Source of the DNA: Anaerolineaceae bacterium UBA2274
Lineage (GTDB): Bacteria > Chloroflexota > Anaerolineae > Anaerolineales > Anaerolineaceae
Length of the DNA: 30,539 bases
Direction of reading: 5' to 3'
NCBI GenBank assembly: GCA_002347705.1
Contig: DDWY01000090.1
Location: forward strand, 12,692 to 43,230
Shown here: piece by piece, positions 24,301 to 30,539 of the stretch
How positions within the stretch are numbered: position 1 is the first letter of the stretch
Layout of the letters: the number at the start of each line of letters is the position of its first letter
Notes under the pieces: model-generated
Seen by the model: the letters and a program-made list of their open reading frames with translations, nothing else
Database searches by the model: none
Told to the model about the DNA's origin: nothing
Translations under genes and position numbers: made by a program

Positions 24301-25125
24301 ATTTTGTCCTTGAGTAAAAAGGGTGTTTTCTGGCTGCATGATTACTTCTCACTTTGCCCTTCCTACAATTTACTTCGTAACGATGCTGAGTATTGCGGAG
24401 CACCTGATATTCATAGCAATGCTTGTCGTTTATGTCGTTATGGAAATGCAAGGCTGGAGCAGGCACCAAACTTTGAACGACTGTTCAAAGAGAACAATCT
24501 TCAGGTAGCCTCTCCGAGTCTATTCACCTATGAATTGTGGCAATCACGCTTCCCTGTTCTTGCGCCAGTAAAAGTGATACCACCTGCTATCTTGAAATGG
24601 AAACAGAATTTCCCCGCCCGTTACAAAGGCGGGGCTCTGAGGGTGGGATTTTTAGGCTACCCTCTGGATTTCAAGGGATGGTCAACCTGGTTGCGGTTAG
24701 TCAGTAAATTCAGGGGTAATAATTACTTCAAATTTTTTCACTTCTCAACCCAACAAGGTGAACAGGGCAATTACAATCGCATTGAAACACGTGTCACTAA
24801 AGAAAACCGTCTGGCAATGGTCGAAAGTTTACAGTGGAATCAGATTGACGCGGTAGTATTGTGGTCAACTGTTGCTGAAACATTCTCTTTCACATTGCAT
24901 GAAGCCCTGGCTGCCGGATGTTTTATTCTGACTAATCCAAAGAGTGGCAATATCCAGGACTATATTCACAGAAATCCGGAGCGTGGGATGGTGCTTGAAA
25001 ACGAAGCAGCGCTGATTGAGCTTTTTGAATCAAGGCTGATCGTGAAGAAAGTTGAAGAATACCAAAAGTATGGAAAACCACAGGCTGACCTGATATTTGG
25101 CAGCCTTGAGGAGATCGAAGTATGA
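21310..25125 (+). CDS. Multidomain glycosyltransferase: RgpF-like, GT4-like, coiled coil, NPDV repeats, Cys-containing GT-B-like domain
   Basis: This 1271-residue protein joins several modules. Residues about 15-255 are RgpF-like (rhamnan synthesis F; NRGRDLAPFVELL and KIHTKK motifs). Residues about 278-600 are a GT4-like domain (YEIDDLLFELP, GYMGSNSHTPDL, SLKFLEYSA). About 643-721 is a coiled coil. Two 38-residue repeats of the YLxxNPDVxxAGxxPxxHYL type lie at 774-847. About 880-1260 is another GT-B-like domain with cysteines C1016-x12-C1029-x9-C1039-x2-C1042 and ETFSFTLHEALAAGC as sugar-nucleotide site. It probably builds part of the rhamnose-containing polymer at the cytoplasmic face. A TTG at 21298 with GGAGGG upstream is an alternative start, adding four residues. 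It overlaps the next gene by ATGA. Confidence 0.85.
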   Translation: MNTSADLTQLQPVKRHSTAVVLHLFYTELFDELRSYLEHLQGEFDLYLSLPESQAEFENNIRQHYPEAVILLVPNRGRDLAPFVELLKLILPLNYETLLKIHTKKTLHRKDGTTWRKDVFEKLLGSEAQVLSIQKAFASDRSLAMLGPQNHVLDTRFYMGKNADEVQNLFYQCGYAQSIPESFFFVASTMFWARPDVFEPLLKAHLTFEDFDSEPLPVDGSLAHALERFVGLLVEVQGNKIQSIDAEGKLSQPDPYEIYPFATPPAHLRLRTIESVVFYRTYEEAYAIEYLRVTAPFKSAGVQVIDGANDPSLADQADAVIIQREFPKNLRLYDQIISNARSAGKFVLYEIDDLLFELPESHPERTQELYNAALMPMMTAMIDADIVLVPTEQLRKVVESYNPNVVVLPNYLDDSIWQIKENKQKQPDDILTIGYMGSNSHTPDLAMIESVLRGLLSKYESRIRLEVWGTPLPDGLRGLEGVLWHPSPTNVYTEFSRFFQTLNFDIVIAPLADNLFNRCKSSLKFLEYSANGSPGVYSQIVPYEGIVKDGVNGFLAGNEAEWLEKLTLLIEQPELRQQMANAAQNTVRESWLLSQNIRSWQDIFGKLTGVVFKEDSKKPMRAHIANTINRQLFSDRENAAARYRNLEDESSLLTQSLTQQLHLLVKNLEENGDRVRQLINTNEDLNTQMHYWSSQASVLENEKQTLTNYLQERDHTLDEIYSSRAWKVLTGYRDGRAKLSGATGKLRSGAGSIKRVIPIGISSQKAQLRDSGLFESEYYLRLNPDVRNAGVDPILHYLQFGGAEGRDPSPDFDSSWYLDTNPDVKKAGINPLLHYLSHGKKEGRQIRAVAESPALENKLKPPVKQLESTGKVVPDYVMLAPRLVTYLTENLKQTYKLSLSHDDYLSITGGSQVYIADEQRQANQAALSYLHVYPFRKGKTLVSDDTLLYLGINLDGKHVAETEADELINALNQIEGKVLEQISIHHSMGFNARFLGNILSLSKKGVFWLHDYFSLCPSYNLLRNDAEYCGAPDIHSNACRLCRYGNARLEQAPNFERLFKENNLQVASPSLFTYELWQSRFPVLAPVKVIPPAILKWKQNFPARYKGGALRVGFLGYPLDFKGWSTWLRLVSKFRGNNYFKFFHFSTQQGEQGNYNRIETRVTKENRLAMVESLQWNQIDAVVLWSTVAETFSFTLHEALAAGCFILTNPKSGNIQDYIHRNPERGMVLENEAALIELFESRLIVKKVEEYQKYGKPQADLIFGSLEEIEV

Positions 25126-27440
25126 TTGTTTATACAAGTATCACGCTCAATTACTTACCAAAAGCGAAAATCTTAGCAAAAACCCTCAAACAATTCCACC
25201 CCAATTGGGAGTTTCACCTTCTCGTCAGCGATAAAATCCCGGCAGACAAGACTGCTATTTATGAAACTGAACTTCGCCAACCGCATTTTGATAAGGTCGT
25301 CTGGGTAGAAGAATTGCCTATTGAGAATATCAAGGGCTGGATTTTCAAACATACAGTAGTCGAAATCTGCACCGCGGTAAAAGGACCTTACCTTAAATAC
25401 CTGGCTGACCAGGGGTATCAAAAAGTGATGTATATCGACCCTGATATCGCGATTTTCAATTCCCTCAGCCCTTTGGAGGGCTACCTGGATGAATTTGGCA
25501 TATTGCTGGCACCCCATTTACTTGATTTTACTGACAACCACCAGTCCATCCAGGATAACGAGATCTTGGGAACCATGCGCCATGGCACATTCAACTTGGG
25601 TTTTCTTGCAGTTAATAGTGCTCAAAATGATGGGCGACGCTTCATTGATTGGTGGGCAGCGCGTCTTCTGGATTATTGCTATGCCGATTATGAGCGTGGG
25701 TTATTTACAGATCAGAAATGGGTTGATTTAGCGCCCTCTTTCTTTGAAAACCTGATGATACTTCACGATCCGGGTTATGACGTTGCATCCTGGAACCTGG
25801 ACTGTCGTGAGTTGAGTTTCAACGAAAAGGGCGTCTTATTAGTAAACCAGAGATATCCTCTGCGCTTCTACCATTTTACGGGTTATGATTCTGGCGCAGG
25901 GATGAACGTTATTACTTCTCTGACATCTGGGGGTACTAATCCTATTGTAAATGAACTTTGGGGCTGGTATATTCGCCAACTTGATCACAACGGTCACAAA
26001 GAATTAGGAAAGGCGCGCAGCTTTTATGATACCTTCGATAATGGTCAAAAGATCGAAAACGAAATGCGCCTGCTATATCGTGAGTCACCCGACTTGCAGC
26101 GTATTTTCCCGAATCCTTTCGACACCGATAATGGAAAAGGGGGGTTTCTGACCTGGTGGCGAAAAGACAGACCAAAGCCCGTTGATCAGCCGGCATCGAT
26201 CTCTGCTCCCACGGTGCAGCCCGAGATTCAACAGGTTAACAGTCAGGAAAAACTGCAGGCGCAGGTTTATCTGGAGTTACTTCAAAGCGAACGAAATGAC
26301 AGGGATGAGGAATACATTCCGCTGCTTAATCAAACTTTCAATTCAGCAGATGCCTTAGTAAAGTTGATAGCTTTCTATCTGCCACAGTATCATCCAATCC
26401 CAGAAAACGATGAGTGGTGGGGAAAGGGTTTTACCGAGTGGGCAAATGTCTCGAGGGCGGTTCCACAATTCCCGGGACACTACCAACCGCATCTACCAGG
26501 GGAATTGGGTTTCTATGATCTCCGTGTTGAAGAGGTCCACCGCCGGCAAATCGAATTGGCAAAGCAATATGGTCTTTTTGGCTTTGCTTATTACCATTAT
26601 TGGTTTGCTGGCCGACGGTTGCTTGAAATGCCAGTCGATCGTTTTCTAAAGAATAAGGATATGGACTTTCCATTTTGTCTTATTTGGGCTAATGAAAATT
26701 GGACACGGCGTTGGGATGGTTTGGAAAGTGATGTGCTCATTGCCCAAAACCACTCAGCCGACTCTGACCGGGCATTCATCAAAGACTTGGTGCCATACCT
26801 TCGCGACGAACGATACATACGGATAAACGGACGTCCAATCATTATTGTCTATCGTACTGATATCCTTCCCGAGCCAATTGCTACGGCTGAACGATGGCGC
26901 GAATATTGTGTGACCAATAAGCTGGGCGACCCTTATTTGATTGCTGCGCAAACCTTTGGCCTATATGATCCCAGAACAGTTGGTTTTGATGCCGCCATGC
27001 AGTTTCCACCGCATAATCAGTGGCATAGCGGTGACCTGATGATCCAATCCCAAGCCCAACTGGCAAACCCGGATTATTCTTCTTACATATTCAGCTACCC
27101 GAAAATGGTTGAATATCAGGAAACTCATGCAGAAGATGCTCCATATCCATTATACAAGACGGTTTTTCCCAGTTGGGATAGCGAACCCCGAAAACCAGGC
27201 AGGGGGACGATCTATGCCGGATCAAAACCAAGTTTGTATAGGCGATGGTTAAAGGCAGCATGCAATTGGACAATAAAAAACCACCCTGAAGACTCGCGCA
27301 TGGTGTTTGTGAATGCGTGGAATGAATGGGCTGAAGGTGCACACTTGGAACCAGATCGCAAGTTCGGATATGCGTATCTGCAAGGAACGCTAGATGTGTT
27401 GAAGTCATATGGACCGAAAAGGAACCAGACTCAAGAATGA
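25122..27440 (+). CDS. Fusion of a GT-A type glycosyltransferase and a WbsX-like domain
   Basis: This 772-residue protein has an N-terminal GT-A type domain (about 1-290) with a DPD metal-binding motif (Asp106-Pro-Asp108 in MYIDPDIAIF), a conserved-looking GTFNLGFLAV segment, and SWNLDCRELS. After a linker (about 345-410, Gln/Pro/Ser-rich) comes a WbsX-like (Glyco_tran_WbsX, GH99-like) domain at about 413-765 with IAFYLPQYHP, WWGKGFTEWANV, IWANENWTRRWDG and VNAWNEWAEGAHLEP. WbsX-type domains are found in O-antigen and capsule loci; whether they transfer or hydrolyse sugars is unsettled. ATGA overlaps on both sides couple it to its neighbours, consistent with a shared role in polymer assembly. 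Confidence 0.85.
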   Translation: MIVYTSITLNYLPKAKILAKTLKQFHPNWEFHLLVSDKIPADKTAIYETELRQPHFDKVVWVEELPIENIKGWIFKHTVVEICTAVKGPYLKYLADQGYQKVMYIDPDIAIFNSLSPLEGYLDEFGILLAPHLLDFTDNHQSIQDNEILGTMRHGTFNLGFLAVNSAQNDGRRFIDWWAARLLDYCYADYERGLFTDQKWVDLAPSFFENLMILHDPGYDVASWNLDCRELSFNEKGVLLVNQRYPLRFYHFTGYDSGAGMNVITSLTSGGTNPIVNELWGWYIRQLDHNGHKELGKARSFYDTFDNGQKIENEMRLLYRESPDLQRIFPNPFDTDNGKGGFLTWWRKDRPKPVDQPASISAPTVQPEIQQVNSQEKLQAQVYLELLQSERNDRDEEYIPLLNQTFNSADALVKLIAFYLPQYHPIPENDEWWGKGFTEWANVSRAVPQFPGHYQPHLPGELGFYDLRVEEVHRRQIELAKQYGLFGFAYYHYWFAGRRLLEMPVDRFLKNKDMDFPFCLIWANENWTRRWDGLESDVLIAQNHSADSDRAFIKDLVPYLRDERYIRINGRPIIIVYRTDILPEPIATAERWREYCVTNKLGDPYLIAAQTFGLYDPRTVGFDAAMQFPPHNQWHSGDLMIQSQAQLANPDYSSYIFSYPKMVEYQETHAEDAPYPLYKTVFPSWDSEPRKPGRGTIYAGSKPSLYRRWLKAACNWTIKNHPEDSRMVFVNAWNEWAEGAHLEPDRKFGYAYLQGTLDVLKSYGPKRNQTQE

Positions 27441-28816
27441 GACTTGAACAGTTTCTGGTTAAATCGCAAAAAGCCTTGCGCATTGTTAAAGAACAAGGTC
27501 TTTCTGCTTTATTGGATCGCATGAAATCGAATGTTGACCCTGCCAGAGATTTTGACTTCACTCAACGTTCGGCGCTTAGTACTTCCCCTAAAACAGAAAG
27601 AAAGGCCATTTTTGTTGGGAGGATTCTCAATAAAAACCAATTAGTTTCCAAGATTCAATTGGATTTGTCCGATAAAAATACTCGCATTTCCTTCTCACAT
27701 GATGATTACCTTTCAAGTGTTGGCGGCTTGCAAATTAGTGTGACCGACGAACAAGAACAGGTCAACGCAGCTGGAAATAATTATCTTCACATATTTCCAT
27801 ATGGCGCCAGTCTGACGCTCACGAAATTTGATTTGAATTCAATCATTGGCATCAACTTGAATGGGAAACGAATTGGTTACACCAACCCCGACACATTTCT
27901 TGAAAGCTTACAGGTGATTATTGAATCCGCCCCTCTTGAACAGATATCAATACATCACACAATGGGCTTTGATCTGGCATTCATTGAAAAAGCTATCATG
28001 ATAGCTGGCGAACCTAAAGTTAGGTTTTGGCTGCATGATTTTTTCTCTGTTTGTCCTGGATACTTATTACTGCGTAACAATATCGAATTCTGCGGAGCAC
28101 CGGATGTGAGTAGTAATGCCTGCGGCCTATGTGTGTATGGAACAGACCGTCAGGAACATCTCGTAGAATTTGAAAGATTCTTTTCTCAAAATGAAATCGA
28201 AGTCATCTCGCCTTCCGAATTTGCTCTTGACCTTTGGAATAGGTCCTTCCCCATCAAAGGGATCGCGGCATCTGTCTGTCCGCATGCTTATTTGGAATAC
28301 AAGCAGTCCGCGGTAATTACGCCACAAAATTCAACAATAAGAATTGCATTTGTAGGTTTTCCAGTGCATCACAAGGGATGGTCAACCTGGCAAAGGTTGA
28401 CGGAGAGATTCGGGTCAGACTCGAGGTATGAATTCCTCCTGTTTTCCGAGACTCGCAGGCGATCTCAAAATTTTAAGCATATTCCTGTATCCGTTACCAA
28501 AGACACACGCAACCAAATGTCTGATATGCTGCAGGGTCAAGGCATTGATGTTGCGTTTTTGTGGTCAATCTGCCCGGAAACATTCTCGTATACATTGTAT
28601 GAATCTTTAGCTGCAGGTTGCGTTGTCTTGACAAATCCTGACAGCGGAAACATCCAATCATATGTCAGGGATCATCCGGAAGCCGGGATGGTATTAGATG
28701 ATGAGAATACTCTGATGGAATTGTTTGATGGGAAGGGTATAGTAGATTTAGTGGCTGAGCGTCAGACAGCAGGCAAAAAAATTACCAAGTTGGTTATAAC
28801 TCATGATTGTAAATAG
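27437..28816 (+). CDS. GT-B-like glycosyltransferase with four conserved cysteines
   Basis: This 459-residue protein corresponds to the C-terminal domain of the 1271-residue protein two genes upstream. Shared segments include FSHDDYLSSVGG, LEQISIHHTMGF, FWLHDFFSVCPGY, CGAPD, HHKGWSTW and ETFSYTLYESLAAGC. Cysteines C206-x12-C219-x9-C229-x2-C232 have exactly the spacing of the paralogue, suggesting a zinc-binding insert. The N-terminal 75 residues are not shared. The ETFSYTLYE segment corresponds to the donor-site Glu region of GT4 enzymes. It is the last gene of the polysaccharide operon. No intrinsic terminator is visible after it. Confidence 0.8.
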   Translation: MRLEQFLVKSQKALRIVKEQGLSALLDRMKSNVDPARDFDFTQRSALSTSPKTERKAIFVGRILNKNQLVSKIQLDLSDKNTRISFSHDDYLSSVGGLQISVTDEQEQVNAAGNNYLHIFPYGASLTLTKFDLNSIIGINLNGKRIGYTNPDTFLESLQVIIESAPLEQISIHHTMGFDLAFIEKAIMIAGEPKVRFWLHDFFSVCPGYLLLRNNIEFCGAPDVSSNACGLCVYGTDRQEHLVEFERFFSQNEIEVISPSEFALDLWNRSFPIKGIAASVCPHAYLEYKQSAVITPQNSTIRIAFVGFPVHHKGWSTWQRLTERFGSDSRYEFLLFSETRRRSQNFKHIPVSVTKDTRNQMSDMLQGQGIDVAFLWSICPETFSYTLYESLAAGCVVLTNPDSGNIQSYVRDHPEAGMVLDDENTLMELFDGKGIVDLVAERQTAGKKITKLVITHDCK

Positions 28817-28909
28817 AAATTGATAATTGTTTTATTAGAGAATTGATAAATGCATTGGTTTTCTGTGGTTTCACAAATTTTGCAAACATAATCAAAAAAG
28901 GAGATGGAT

Positions 28910-29101
28910 ATGAATATGAATGCAAAGTTTAGGGGTACTAGAAATCGGTTAGGAAAAGGAATCAGATTGTGTGTGGCTATTTTCTTTTCCTTGTCAATTG
29001 CCTTTTCAACTTCCAATATTGATGTATTGGCTCATCAAATGGACGTGAATCAGACTAATCGCGAAAGAGTCTCAGTTGATGAGGGCAGTGTAACAGGTTA
29101 A
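28910..29101 (+). CDS. Signal-peptide-bearing N-terminal fragment, probably the start of the repeat protein downstream
   Basis: This 63-residue reading frame has a basic N-terminus and a hydrophobic core (GIRLCVAIFFSLSIAFSTS) ending in VLAHQ, a good Sec signal peptide with likely cleavage after Ala. AAAGGAG (28897-28903) lies six bases before the ATG at 28910; an ATG at 28904 is part of the site. The frame stops at 29099-29101, but a second open frame, offset by one base, runs from 29083 past the window end and encodes extracellular-type repeats that otherwise lack a signal. The two are best explained as one gene split by a single-base change within 29083-29101. Confidence 0.55.
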   Translation: MNMNAKFRGTRNRLGKGIRLCVAIFFSLSIAFSTSNIDVLAHQMDVNQTNRERVSVDEGSVTG

Positions 29102-30539
29102 CCAACAATTTTTTAGATAAGAGCCGAACTCAATTACCTGTTTATTCTCTCTATTTACCCTTGAACATGAATGGTGATTCTCCTCCATCCGCCTTCAACA
29201 AGAACGCGCCAGCCAGCGGCAGCACGGGGATCAGTCTCACACCCGTTCTAAGCTGGAACACGAGCACGAACGCCACCAAATACGAATACTGCTATGACAC
29301 GACCAATGACGGTACCTGCAGTAACTGGATCTCGACTGGAATAAACAACTGGGCAGGCTTATCCGGATTGCAGCAGGGAACCACTTACTACTGGCAGGTG
29401 AGGGCATGGAACGGCACTTATGGTCCAACCTACGCCAATGGCAGCGCGAGCGCTTACTGGTCCTTCACGACTGTGATTCTGGTACCAGGCACCTTCAACA
29501 AGAACGCGCCAGCCAGTGGCAGTACGGGGGTCAGTCTCACACCCGTCTTAAGCTGGAACGTCAGCACAAACGCTACTAAGTACGAATACTGTTTTGACAC
29601 GACCAACGATGGCAGTTGCAGCAGCTGGATCTCGACTGGAACCAACAATTGGGCAGGCTTATCCGGGCTGCAGCAGGGTACGACCTACTATTGGCAGGTC
29701 AGGTCCTGGAACGGTACCTATGGGCCAACCTACGCCAACGGCAGCTCGAATGCTTACTGGTTCTTCACAACAACAATTCTAACCCCCGGCACCTTCAACA
29801 AACACGCGCCCGCCAATGGCTCGACCGGAATGATCCTCACTCCATATTTGAGTTGGAGCGCGAGTGCCAGAGCAACACAATACGAATATTGTTATGACAC
29901 AACGAACGACGGGAAATGTTCAAATTGGGTCTCTACTGGCGTCAACAGCGGTATAGGTTTGCCGACGCTTCAATCATCAACGACTTACTACTGGCAGGTC
30001 CGATCATGGAATGGAACCTATGGGCCAACCTACGCCAATGGAAGTAGCACGTCCTTCTGGTCATTTAGAACATTGGATCCGGGTGTTCATGTGCTGGATA
30101 ATTGTTCGATGTATGCGACTACCAACGCTTATGTCCACCTTGTATGTGAGATATTCAACAACACATCCTCCAACATCGAGAACGTCAAACTGTATATCGA
30201 TATTTTCAACTCGCTTGGGGGCTTGGTTGATACCGACGAGGCGTTTGCTCCAGTAGATATTATTCACATTCGTGAAAAAGCCTGTATTGATATCTCATTC
30301 CCCAGACCATCTGATCCAAATTTTTATGTTGAATTAGGTGGTTTAAGCTGGGATGAAACTACCAAAACAAGACCAAGTCTAACATTATCAAACCACTCCG
30401 GGAGCACTGGGAGTTCCTTGTATACCGTGTTGGGTATATTGACGAACAACTTGTCTCAAACAGTGTATTCTGTGAGAGCAGTCGATAGCTTGTATTTCAG
30501 CAGTGGGCACATCGTAGTAGTCAGTCAAACCTCAATTAG
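29083..30539 (+). pseudogene. Frame-shifted, 3'-incomplete secreted protein with three Ig/Fn3-like repeats and an FxLYD-like region
   Basis: The frame is open from 29083 to the last base without a stop; the first ATG in it is at 29167. After a short lead containing LPVYSLYLPLN, a motif style common in exported Chloroflexota proteins, come three 100-residue repeats starting FNKNAPASGSTG at 29194, 29494 and 29794. Each contains an LSW segment, YEYCYDTTNDG with a second Cys a few residues on (a possible disulfide), TTYYWQVR and WNGTYGPTYANGS. These look like Fn3/Ig-fold surface modules. From about 30090 a different domain follows (VCEIFNNTSSNIENVKLYIDIF, FxLYD-like). The expected signal peptide lies in the other frame just upstream. 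It could be a real frameshift, an assembly error or a separate gene starting at 29167. Confidence 0.6.
29194..30093 (+). repeat. Three tandem 300-base coding repeats
   Basis: The repeat period is exactly 300 bases with units at 29194, 29494 and 29794. Comparing four 60-base lines of units 1 and 2 by hand gives 39 differences in 240, about 84 % identity, mostly third-position changes. The third unit is visibly more diverged. All keep the reading frame, so the array is under coding constraint and arose by duplication of one Ig/Fn3-like module. Confidence 0.85.

Noticed and set aside
29083..29101. Programmed -1 ribosomal frameshift site
   Set aside because: The overlap contains no X-XXY-YYZ heptamer and no evident downstream stem-loop, so an indel is the simpler explanation.

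Overview
The window looks like chromosome from an anaerobic member of the Chloroflexota, most likely an Anaerolineae relative. This rests on overall gene style: secreted C39-like proteins with Thr/Pro-rich linkers, a PhoB/PhoR/PhoU set beside a CHAD protein, a SufS/SufE pair, and an ABC-exported rhamnose polysaccharide locus. No rRNA or other taxonomic marker is present, so the assignment is inference. I saw no tRNA, rRNA, CRISPR array, transposase or phage gene.

Layout. (1) 1-700: part of an interspersed repeat, a terminator-like hairpin and a small FmdB-type zinc-ribbon gene on the minus strand. (2) 877-5764: three tandem paralogous genes for membrane-anchored C39-like peptidase/TPR proteins, then a SAM methyltransferase. 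(3) 5765-6246: gene-free, with a second, more complete copy of the repeat. (4) 6247-8428, minus strand: sufS, sufE and an iron-sulfur protein gene, compactly arranged for sulfur mobilisation and Fe-S assembly. (5) 8652-11655: response regulator, PAS-containing histidine kinase and PhoU, a phosphate-type signalling module without Pst genes in view. (6) 11824-14366: two thymidylate-kinase-like genes, the second with Arg in place of the Walker A Lys, then a CHAD (polyphosphate-binding type) gene. (7) 14424-16053: a GT2 glycosyltransferase (minus) and a membrane-anchored rhodanese (plus).

(8) 16270-28816 is a long co-directional surface-polysaccharide locus. It holds a Wzm/Wzt-type ABC exporter, the complete dTDP-L-rhamnose pathway (rfbC, rfbB, rfbA, rfbD) and three large glycosyltransferases. 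Genes overlap or nearly touch throughout. The first large protein joins an RgpF-like domain, a GT4-like domain, a coiled coil, two short NPDV repeats and a C-terminal GT-B-like domain with four cysteines. That last domain recurs as the separate protein at the end of the locus. Between them lies a GT-A/WbsX fusion. The likely logic is that rhamnose is made, assembled with other sugars into a polymer, and exported by Wzm/Wzt.

(9) 28910-30539: the start of a secreted protein gene with three 100-residue Ig/Fn3-like repeats and an FxLYD-like region. Its signal-peptide part and its repeat part are in different frames, and the second runs off the window end.
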